NCBI RefSeq assembly: GCF_000968195.1
Contig: NZ_FO704550.1
Span: forward strand, 4,030,001 to 4,094,000
Origin: Xenorhabdus doucetiae
GTDB lineage: Bacteria > Pseudomonadota > Gammaproteobacteria > Enterobacterales > Enterobacteriaceae
Direction: 5' to 3'
Length of the DNA: 64,000 nt
Below, piece by piece: positions 53,858 through 60,952 of this stretch; position 1 is the stretch's first letter; each line of letters begins with the position of its first letter. A model generated the notes under the pieces. It saw nothing but the letters and a program-made list of their open reading frames with translations, had not been told where the DNA came from and made no database searches. A program made the position numbers and the translations under genes.

Positions 53858-54328
53858 CTATTTAGCTACTGAACTCTCTCTAATTTTCTTAGCTAATATG
53901 CTCAAATCTTCATCGGATACCCGTTGACCATCATGTGATGATATATATCCTTCATATTCATGAAAAAATTTGTCCATACTCGATGATATTTTTTTAAAAC
54001 GGCTATTATTTCCTGTTCCATGCATAGGAAATAACTTGGCGTGTACATGATCAACGCCATAACCCTCGAATATCAGGCCTGTTCTGGCAACACCTTCTAA
54101 GGTTGAATCAAGAAGCTTTGCAACCTTTTTAGAAGCAACGATTAATCCAGATAAATTATCATCACTTAATTCGAAAACATAACTTCCGTAATGTTTCTTG
54201 GGAATGACGACGGTAAAACCCAGTGTGTTTGGGTATATTGATAAAAAAGCCATGTAATCATTATCTTCCCAAATAACATGCGCAGGTGACTTTCCATTAA
54301 CTATCTCACAGAAAATACAATTATTCAT
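53858..54328 (-). CDS. HIT-family hydrolase, probable MccH-type self-immunity protein
   Basis: This 156-residue histidine-triad protein opens CIFCEIVNGKSPAHVIWEDN, a standard HIT N terminus with the Cys pair. It continues FLSIYPNTLGFTVVIPKKHY, and its active-site motif is YGVDHVHAKLFPMHG. The first two His of the H-x-H-x-H triad, including the catalytic middle one, are present, while the third is Lys. HIT phosphoramidases (MccH) have been shown to cleave the P-N bond of processed microcin C-like peptide-nucleotides and so protect the producer. Being the last gene of an mccA-mccB-exporter cluster makes that role likely here. A general nucleotide-hydrolase role is the alternative. It lies 22 bases after the exporter gene, so the two are probably co-transcribed. 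Confidence 0.82.
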   Translation of the reverse strand: MNNCIFCEIVNGKSPAHVIWEDNDYMAFLSIYPNTLGFTVVIPKKHYGSYVFELSDDNLSGLIVASKKVAKLLDSTLEGVARTGLIFEGYGVDHVHAKLFPMHGTGNNSRFKKISSSMDKFFHEYEGYISSHDGQRVSDEDLSILAKKIRESSVAK

Positions 54329-54350
54329 ATCAGAGTATCCTTAAATATTG

Positions 54351-55571
54351 TTAAATGTCTTCTTTGTATAAAGTATTCTTTTTATTTAGTGATAAACATG
54401 CCAATCCTGAAATAATAACATAAAGACCAGATATTATACTTAATAAAAGAAAAATGAATTCAATACCAAATCTATGACAAATGCCACCAATGATAGGCAG
54501 AATGAATAACAAACAGGCTCTTGTCATAGAGGAAACCAAAGATTCTGATGTTGCCCACTGACTATCTGATTGACATTGTAAAAAAATAGATAGAGAGTGA
54601 ATGTTTATTAATTTTATTAAGAAAAAGCTAACACATATGAATACAAGCAAAAAATATTTTGATAATTCATCATAAAATATAAATGTTATGACAAATGTCA
54701 TCATCATAATGATAGAAATTAATACTAATGTTAATATCTTGGCTTTAATTTGTTGGGCTATATGTGAAGCTAATGATTGTGACAATAAAATCAGCACAAA
54801 TGCAATACCATAAAACCCACCATAAATTTTAGATAGATTCTCTCCCGCAATCATGGGTTGCCAAAATTGTATTGCTATTTGAAAACAAAGTGATATGGTG
54901 GTGCAAATTATAACCATTGGTAAAGCTATTCTGGTAGAGAATACATTTTTGATCGTACCAATAATATTTTTATTATAATTTTCTTTTTTATATAACGTCT
55001 GTTTTTCTTTATTCATAGGAATAACATGATTAAATAAAAACATAATAGCCGTTATAGCCATAGCGGCAAACCACCATATTTTTTTAGAATCTGGAGGGAA
55101 AATGATAGCTCCAACAAAAGAAAAAATAGCCATTAAAATAAATTGCCATTTATAAAAAGAACCAATGATCTTTTCAAAATTAACATTACCCGTTTCTTTT
55201 TTATAAGTTTCAATCAATAACGCATTAAACGCACCACTAAATAAAGCTATAGAAAGGGCATTGAAAACTTCTGCTAGCATGAAGACAAATTTATGTCCAC
55301 CTATAGCAGTCATTGATAGCCATATTACACTGAATAAGGTGCTGATTTTTACTGTATTCCCTCTACCAAATTTATCTGCAATGTATCCAAATGGAATATC
55401 TGCAAAAAGTATTACTGCAGCTTGTATGGATTTTAGCCATCCGATATCAGCAACAGTCATTCCAGATGACATTAAATAGACAATAGATGTTGCACCAACA
55501 AGCATCCTTGCTGCATTGGTTGCTAATCCGTAAAAAATCACACCTCGGCTACCATTTAGTAACATGAACAT
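54351..55571 (-). CDS. mccC: MFS exporter, probable MccC-type microcin exporter
   Basis: This protein of about 406 residues has around twelve hydrophobic helices. The MFS loop-2 motif appears as GYIADKFGRGNTVKI (about residues 60-75), and the N-terminal half has VGATSIVYLMSSGMTVADIG. In microcin C clusters MccC is an MFS pump that exports the mature peptide-nucleotide and contributes to self-protection. Its place between an mccB homologue and a HIT gene supports that role, though an IS630-family element now lies between it and mccB. The ATG at 55571 has AAAGAG upstream; a GTG at 55580 and ATG at 55565 are alternatives. Very AT-rich, like mccB. Confidence 0.78.
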   Translation of the reverse strand: MFMLLNGSRGVIFYGLATNAARMLVGATSIVYLMSSGMTVADIGWLKSIQAAVILFADIPFGYIADKFGRGNTVKISTLFSVIWLSMTAIGGHKFVFMLAEVFNALSIALFSGAFNALLIETYKKETGNVNFEKIIGSFYKWQFILMAIFSFVGAIIFPPDSKKIWWFAAMAITAIMFLFNHVIPMNKEKQTLYKKENYNKNIIGTIKNVFSTRIALPMVIICTTISLCFQIAIQFWQPMIAGENLSKIYGGFYGIAFVLILLSQSLASHIAQQIKAKILTLVLISIIMMMTFVITFIFYDELSKYFLLVFICVSFFLIKLINIHSLSIFLQCQSDSQWATSESLVSSMTRACLLFILPIIGGICHRFGIEFIFLLLSIISGLYVIISGLACLSLNKKNTLYKEDI

Positions 55572-55599
55572 ACTCGGCACTCTTTATTAAGTTAATCAG

Positions 55600-56645
55600 A
55601 TAAACTATCTGCATTACTGTTACAATCGATAACACGATAACCTGATTTTCTGCCTGTCCTTATGAAATCGAAGATAATACTTTCTGAGCCTGAACGAATA
55701 ACATTGCAACAACTCGCTTTGAATCATCCCCACCGGGATATCCGTACGCGAGGAACGGGTTTGCTCATGCTTGCCAGAGGGAGCAAGCCGTCCCAGATCA
55801 CCGCTGAAATAGGATGCAGTCTCCGGGTTATCTATAATTGGGTTCACATGTGGCACAATTCAGGGATAGCGGGATTATTAGGCGGTCATGCTGGAGGCCG
55901 GTATCTCGCTATGACGCCTGAAATGATTGCCACTGCGGTCGAAGCTGCCTGTGCAGAGTCCCTAACTCTCGCACGGATAGCCCAGTGCGTTGAGGCAAAG
56001 CATGGGCCCCTGCCTTGTACGCTTGAAACGCTGGCAAATACCCTGAAAAAGCAGGGGCTCACCTATAAACGCACCCGTCTATCGCTTAAAAAAAGCGCAA
56101 CGAAACGGAGTTTGCTAACAAATCCGCCTTGCTGAATAAAATTAAGGCTGGAGCACAGTTAGGCCATTACCGTTTGGTCTATTTTGATGAGGCGGGTTTT
56201 GCCGCATCTCCTCCGGTGCAATATGGATGGAGTCCACGGGGTAAGCCCCATGAAACTGAGCCTCAAGAGCATGACAGGCGGTCAGTTCTGGGGGCGTTAA
56301 ATTACACGGATAACACGCTGTTTTACCAGACAACGTCAGGCAGTATCACGCGAGATGACGTGATTGATTTTTTAGAGCAGCTCGCCCAACAAGGGGACAC
56401 CCGCCTGACATTTTTAGTGTGGGAAATGCGCGTATCCATCAGCGGATTGAAAAAAAATCAGAAATAGCTGGGTACGAGAACCCACCTGTTTTTATTCTAC
56501 CTTCCCCCCACACCCAAAACTGAATTTGATTGAAAACGTCGGGAAAAAGCCAAATACCATGGGCGACGTTTTATTCCTTTGACTCAGGGAAAAAAGAAAA
56601 AAAAATTAAAAAGTTTTTTGGGGGGGTAATGGGAACCAATTTTCA
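55600..56645 (+). mobile_element. IS630-family element between mccB and the exporter gene (ends approximate)
   Basis: The limits are estimated from the flanking genes, which end at 55571 and 56648. I could not define terminal repeats because the right end is a degraded, homopolymer-rich stretch (56480-56640). It differs in sequence from the two IS630 copies at 4754 and 21985. Confidence 0.6.
55662..56467 (+). pseudogene. IS630-family transposase in the microcin cluster (two frames, decayed 3' end)
   Basis: The first frame (55662-56135) has an IS630 helix-turn-helix domain (GCSLRVIYNWVHMWHNSG and the KHGPLPCTLETL segment). The second frame (56129-56467) has the catalytic YFDEAGFAASPPVQYGWSPRG and RRSVLGALNY segments. 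The frames join across A7G (56088-56095), a classic -1 slippery site, so the split may be programmed. After about 56415 the expected LDNARIH and later NLIEMLW-type segments are only recoverable with several base corrections. The sequence to about 56645 is dominated by homopolymer runs. It is not functional as written. Confidence 0.8.
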
Positions 56646-56647
56646 AA

Positions 56648-57700
56648 TTAAATTTCTCTTGAGTACTTAACTGGACATTCTTGGTATTCTATTTTTAATT
56701 CATACGAATGAATTCCTACTCTTTTGTTTGTAGATAGAGGCTTAACACTTCCACCCAAGTAGCGAATAATATCATTCGTTGCCATAGCTGATGACATTGC
56801 ATTAACAGCGACGAAAGACGGAGCCTGAAACCCTTTGTTTATCATTTCGGCATATTTATGCAAATTTCTATGTTCAGGGTTAATGTCTGGGACTATATTT
56901 GAATTACAAGCAAAACAACCAGATTCATTAGGAATATAAAATGGGCCAAAAACAGCAATGTCACCAACATAACCTATGTTTATAAAAGGAAATTTATTCT
57001 TTACAGCATACAAGTTGACCCAAGAAGCTAATTCATCAGGATAATCAGCTGATAGCGCTATTAAATCAGCTTTAGGTAAACAAGCAAGATCACTTTGACT
57101 ATTTATTGATTTTTTGATGGTATTAATTTGAACATTTTTATTTCTTCTTTTTATTTCTCTTGCTAACACATCAATTTTATGAAGGCCAACATCATCTTCG
57201 GTGAACATATGTTGCCTTGTTAGGTTAGATAATTCTATTAAATCATCATCAATAAGCGTTAATTTATTAATCCCCGCTGTAGCTAGATTTATTGCTAAGT
57301 GATTGCCGATTCCTCCACAGCCAAGAATAATTACATGGCTTGAGGAAATTTTTTCTTGTACATCATTTGGGCTATAAGACCAACCACCATAGTAAAGATA
57401 ATGCCTGCTATATCTCTCTAGCTTAATAGACTCATCATATACTACATGATGTTTTTCTATAAGAAAATTTGTTGCGTTCACTGATTCTTCTAATGTCAAG
57501 CCACTTTTTATAAGCTTATCAACAACAAATTTTATAGTATTTGCTTCTTTCCAGATTGCGGATGCTTTTAAAATAGGTAAATATTCTTCCTCGTTATAAA
57601 AAATCTCTTGCCTATTCCCAATTGAGAAAACACATTGACGACCTAAAAAACCAACATAGGCACTTCTTGAAAGTATGTATCTAATTTCTTCATTTTTCAT
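56648..57700 (-). CDS. mccB: MccB-type peptide adenylating enzyme (E1-like) of a microcin C-like cluster
   Basis: This 350-residue protein is the same length as E. coli MccB and matches its layout. An N-terminal peptide-clamp region is followed by RYSRHYLYYGGWSYSPNDVQ, the nucleotide-binding HVIILGCGGIGNHLAINLAT (compare VVILGCGGIGNH in MccB), IDDDLIELSNLTRQHMFTED, and INIGYVGDIAVFGPFYIP with the family's GYV-DIAVFGP signature. One zinc-type Cys pair is seen at CFACN; the second pair in E. coli MccB (CSVCG) is absent or replaced by a single Cys (QECPVKYS). MccB converts the C-terminal Asn of a seven-residue MccA peptide to a succinimide and adenylates it. It lies directly after a seven-codon gene ending in Asn. 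Confidence 0.9.
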   Translation of the reverse strand: MKNEEIRYILSRSAYVGFLGRQCVFSIGNRQEIFYNEEEYLPILKASAIWKEANTIKFVVDKLIKSGLTLEESVNATNFLIEKHHVVYDESIKLERYSRHYLYYGGWSYSPNDVQEKISSSHVIILGCGGIGNHLAINLATAGINKLTLIDDDLIELSNLTRQHMFTEDDVGLHKIDVLAREIKRRNKNVQINTIKKSINSQSDLACLPKADLIALSADYPDELASWVNLYAVKNKFPFINIGYVGDIAVFGPFYIPNESGCFACNSNIVPDINPEHRNLHKYAEMINKGFQAPSFVAVNAMSSAMATNDIIRYLGGSVKPLSTNKRVGIHSYELKIEYQECPVKYSREI

Positions 57701-57802
57701 GCAATATTAACCTTTAAACTAAGGTAGCTAATTGAATATAATTTATTTTTCAAAAAAATAATATTAAATATGATTTAAATTCATAAAAACTTATGAAAGA
57801 AT

Positions 57803-57840
57803 ATAAAGGGTACGTAAGAATAAGAATACGTACCCTTTAT
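57803..57840 (-). terminator. mccA-mccB intergenic hairpin
   Basis: A perfect 14-bp stem, ATAAAGGGTACGTA (57803-57816) with TACGTACCCTTTAT (57827-57840) and a 10-base loop, starts nine bases after the mccA stop. In E. coli a hairpin at the same place makes abundant short mccA transcripts while allowing some read-through to mccB. Confidence 0.85.
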
Positions 57841-57849
57841 TCTTGAAAA

Positions 57850-57873
57850 TTAGTTACGTGAATGAGCAATCAT
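57850..57873 (-). CDS. mccA: MccA-like heptapeptide precursor (MIAHSRN)
   Basis: The minus-strand ATG at 57873 opens seven codons, Met-Ile-Ala-His-Ser-Arg-Asn, and a TAA. It is preceded by a strong GTGGAGG ribosome site with five bases spacing to the start. E. coli MccA is also seven residues (MRTGNAN) and ends in Asn, the residue that MccB modifies. The hairpin after it and the MccB homologue that follows make this a precursor gene rather than a chance frame. It would be missed by normal gene callers because of its size. The sequence MIAHSRN is not one I know from described microcin C homologues. Confidence 0.88.
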   Translation of the reverse strand: MIAHSRN

Positions 57874-58236
57874 GATGACCTCCACTGTATATTAATGAGA
57901 TTTAATAGGAATACAACAAAGACAAAGTTAATTTTAAAGTTTAATAAACTAAAAGAATTACCTTTCTGGAATATATTTACACCATTAAATTTAACAAATC
58001 AATAACATTTTTTAAAAAAATAAAGCAATTGAACCGTATTTCATAACAGTTTGATTTATTGTCAAAAAGAAGAATGTTCTATTTAACTTATTGGAATTCC
58101 ATTAGGTATCCTATCTTGAGATAAAAACCAGGAAAAATTTTTCACCTCAAACGGGAGGTAGAAACGTTCGATTTTTATTGAGGGAATTGTATTGTATAGG
58201 AAAGTCAGGGCTATGATGGGCAGTTTCAGCAGTGAC
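57874..58236. other. AT-rich region upstream of mccA, downstream of envZ
   Basis: It must hold the mccA promoter (minus strand), but I cannot choose a -35/-10 pair with confidence. Near 58140-58155 an ACCTC/GAGGT stem followed by GAAAAATTTTTC may end the ompR-envZ transcript. A 69-codon frame at 58083-58292 overlaps the envZ end and looks spurious. Confidence 0.45.
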
Positions 58237-59250
58237 TTATTTTTTTGCGCGCAATGGAATAGATACACGAATGGATAGCCCCTGTTTTTCACTACTGGCC
58301 ACCTGAATATCCCCCGCGTGGCTATCGATGATACGGCGAATGATCGCCAGCCCCAGCCCCACGCCGTTATTCAAGCCTGCCCGAACACCCTGCGTAAACG
58401 GCTGGAATAAAACCGCGGCTTCTTCTTGCGTCATTCCGCTGCCGTTGTCCTCAACCTGAAACCAGCCAAAGTGTTCTGTTGCGCCACTACTGATGCGAAT
58501 CCATCCATTACCGTAACGTCGGGCATTGGTGAACATATTGACCAAGACTCGCTTAATGGAAAAGGGATGGGCTGAAATAAAAATCGAGCCAGTAGACAGG
58601 CAATTTTCAATCGTGACATCTGCCGCACAGCGCTGTTCTGCCTTTATCACCTCGTCAAGCAGTCCATTCAACTCACAGCATGTCATCGGCATATCCTGTC
58701 CCGCCCGCTGGTAATCAATGAACTGATCAATCATGGCGTTGCACTCTTCAATATCCTGATGGATAGATTCCGTCAGAAAATCCTCTTTTCCCTCCATCAT
58801 TTCCATCGCCAGACGAATACGGGTCAGCGGAGTCCGCAAGTCATGGCTCACGCCCGCCATCAATACCGCCCGATCACTTTCCTGCGATTTCAGCTCCAGC
58901 GATAACTGGTTCAGCGCCCTGACCACGGAGCGGATAGCGGGAGATCCCATTTCAGGCAAGGGTGACACGCTTCGGCCTTTTCCCATGTCAGTCACGGCTT
59001 TTTGCATGGCCTGCAATGAGTGTCTTTGGCTAGCGGAATAACGCCAAAACACGGCAGACACTGACAAAACCATCACAAAGACACTGATAAAGAGATAAGG
59101 AAATACCGCGTTAAAAGGGAGATTTTCCAGCACCACCAACAGCAAGGTGACCAGAGCGCTGAACAGCAAGCTGCCCAGCATCAAATACAGGACATGGGAA
59201 AGCAGAGTACGCAGAGAAAGCCAACACTTTTTCACATTGGGCTTTTTCAT
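58237..59250 (-). CDS. envZ: Osmosensor histidine kinase EnvZ, short form
   Basis: This 337-residue kinase, against about 450 in E. coli, has two membrane helices (about residues 17-41 and 47-69) separated by only a handful of residues. The large periplasmic sensor domain is therefore missing. The HAMP-like linker, the H box GVSHDLRTPLTRIRLAMEMM, the N box MFTNARRYG, the G1 box VEDNGSGM and the G2 box GVGLGLAIIRRI are intact. A similarly short periplasmic domain has been described for Xenorhabdus EnvZ. The start overlaps the ompR stop as ATGA. It phosphorylates OmpR to control outer-membrane porins. Confidence 0.95.
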   Translation of the reverse strand: MKKPNVKKCWLSLRTLLSHVLYLMLGSLLFSALVTLLLVVLENLPFNAVFPYLFISVFVMVLSVSAVFWRYSASQRHSLQAMQKAVTDMGKGRSVSPLPEMGSPAIRSVVRALNQLSLELKSQESDRAVLMAGVSHDLRTPLTRIRLAMEMMEGKEDFLTESIHQDIEECNAMIDQFIDYQRAGQDMPMTCCELNGLLDEVIKAEQRCAADVTIENCLSTGSIFISAHPFSIKRVLVNMFTNARRYGNGWIRISSGATEHFGWFQVEDNGSGMTQEEAAVLFQPFTQGVRAGLNNGVGLGLAIIRRIIDSHAGDIQVASSEKQGLSIRVSIPLRAKK

Positions 59251-59966
59251 ACCTTGCTTCCATCAGGAACAAAAACGTATCCCAATCCCCAAACCGTCTG
59301 GATATAGCGAGGATGGGTGGGATCTTCTTCAATCAGGCGACGCAGGCGAGAAATCTGGACATCAATGGAACGCTCCATCGCGCCATACTCTCGTCCCCTT
59401 GCCAGACTCATCAACTTATCCCGTGATAATGGCTCACGTGGATGAGAAACCAACACCTTCAGCACGGAAAATTCCCCACTGGTCAAAGATAACAACTCAT
59501 CTTGATGGAACATTTCACGTGTTCCAAGATCAAGTTTGAATTTGCCAAATTTGATCACCGCATCATCCGGCGTCGGCGCCCCCGGCAATTCATTGGTCTG
59601 TCGCCGCAGGACTGCCCGCATACGTGCCAACAGTTCACGCGGGTTAAACGGTTTGGCAAGATAATCATCAGCACCAATTTCTAGCCCCACAATCCGATCA
59701 ACCTCTTCCCCTTTCGCGGATACCATGATGATGGGGATCGAGTTATGCTGACTTCTCAACCTTCGGCAGATAGACAATCCATCTTCGCCCGGCAACATTA
59801 AATCCAGAACAATCAATTGAATGGATTCTCTGGTCAATAAACGATCCATCTGCTCTGCATTTGCTGCACTACGCACTTGAAACCCCTGCTCGGATAAATA
59901 GCGTTCCAATAGTGCCCGCAAACGCATATCATCATCAACAACAAGGATCTTATAACTCTCTTGCAT
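59247..59966 (-). CDS. ompR: Response regulator OmpR
   Basis: This 239-residue regulator of porin genes and osmotic response has a receiver domain with VDDDMRLRALLERYLSEQGF, the phospho-acceptor Asp in LDLMLPGEDG and the Lys in LAKPF. The C-terminal winged helix contains RSIDVQISRLRRLIEEDPTH and YIQTVWGLGYVFVPDG. It is essentially identical to E. coli OmpR. It is the first gene of the ompR-envZ operon and is divergent from nothing nearby; greB is upstream on the same strand. Confidence 0.97.
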   Translation of the reverse strand: MQESYKILVVDDDMRLRALLERYLSEQGFQVRSAANAEQMDRLLTRESIQLIVLDLMLPGEDGLSICRRLRSQHNSIPIIMVSAKGEEVDRIVGLEIGADDYLAKPFNPRELLARMRAVLRRQTNELPGAPTPDDAVIKFGKFKLDLGTREMFHQDELLSLTSGEFSVLKVLVSHPREPLSRDKLMSLARGREYGAMERSIDVQISRLRRLIEEDPTHPRYIQTVWGLGYVFVPDGSKV

Positions 59967-60155
59967 GTTTCAGCTCCCAAGATGCTCCATGCCCGCAACA
60001 TCCATCACTAGAAAACCCATAATTCCAATAGAGACTTAACCTCACGTATTTTAAGGCCACTAATGGCATTAGCAATCATTGCTTATGATTTGGTTTTCTC
60101 TCCTTGTTCTCCCTATTTCCGTCAAATTATATTTCCGCTGAACAACCACTGTGGC

Positions 60156-60638
60156 TTATGCCAAAGGCCGATAGCTGATTGCCAGTATCCAGTAAGTCAC
60201 CTTGCCGTTCGGTGTCATCACCGTAACTTCATCATCAAGCTGCTTACCCAGTAACGCCCTTGCCACCGGGGAATCAATGGAGATCCACTTCTTGGTGGGA
60301 TCGAATTCATCCGGCCCGACCAACCGAAAAATGTGCTCTTCCTCATGCTCATTTTCAACTTTTACCCATGCGCCAAAAAAGACTTTTCCTTCCTGTCGCG
60401 GGTCAGGGTCAACAATTTGCAGTACATCCAAACGCTTGGACAAAAAGCGTACACGACGGTCAATTTCTCTTAATCTTTTTTTACCATAAATGTACTCTGC
60501 ATTCTCTGAACGATCCCCCAATGCAGCGGCATCTGATACCGCTTGAGTGACTTTGGGACGTTCAACTTTCCAGAGATATTTCAATTCCTGATCAAGCGCA
60601 TGCCAACCTTCGCGGGTAATATAGTGACTTTTGGTCAT
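60156..60638 (-). CDS. greB: Transcription elongation factor GreB
   Basis: This 160-residue factor restarts backtracked RNA polymerase by stimulating RNA cleavage. The N-terminal coiled coil has the catalytic acidic tip (ALGDRSENAEYIYGKKRLREIDRRVRFL), with Asp-x-x-x-Glu as in Gre factors. The C-terminal FKBP-like domain has FFGAWVKVENEHEEEHIFRLVG and SPVARALLGKQLDDEV. The length and the EAEYIYGKK-type motif favour GreB over GreA. It is divergent from tex, as in E. coli. Confidence 0.95.
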   Translation of the reverse strand: MTKSHYITREGWHALDQELKYLWKVERPKVTQAVSDAAALGDRSENAEYIYGKKRLREIDRRVRFLSKRLDVLQIVDPDPRQEGKVFFGAWVKVENEHEEEHIFRLVGPDEFDPTKKWISIDSPVARALLGKQLDDEVTVMTPNGKVTYWILAISYRPLA

Positions 60639-60678
60639 GAAAAACTCACTTGAGAAAAGATGATTAATGGCGCAGTAC

Positions 60679-60712
60679 TATATCTCATCAATTCTTATAT
60701 CTCATCAATTCT
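60679..60712. repeat. Two tandem 17-bp repeats in the greB-tex gap
   Basis: TATATCTCATCAATTCT occurs twice in a row (60679-60695 and 60696-60712), followed by a shorter AACGCTCATC/AACGCTCACC repeat. The 314-base gap must carry the greB and tex promoters. I see nothing else in it. Confidence 0.7.
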
Positions 60713-60952
60713 CAACGCTCATCAACGCTCACCAACGCAATCTCAATCCAGCAGATATTCGCGGAATTTTGTCGCTACGTGACCGAAATATCGCGCTAAA
60801 CTGGAAATTATTGCGTTCAGCACGTATAAATGGAGCCAGTTTGAACCATGCCGATACTGTCTCAGATAAAATTTGATCTGATCCGGTTCTGTCTGATGAT
60901 GTCTCAGGATATCTACAGACGCTAAGAAAGTGAAAGTTGAAGAAAACAGACC

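Noticed and set aside
58083..58292. 69-codon frame overlapping the envZ 3' end
   Set aside because: It overlaps envZ in another frame, lacks a ribosome site and has no recognisable features.
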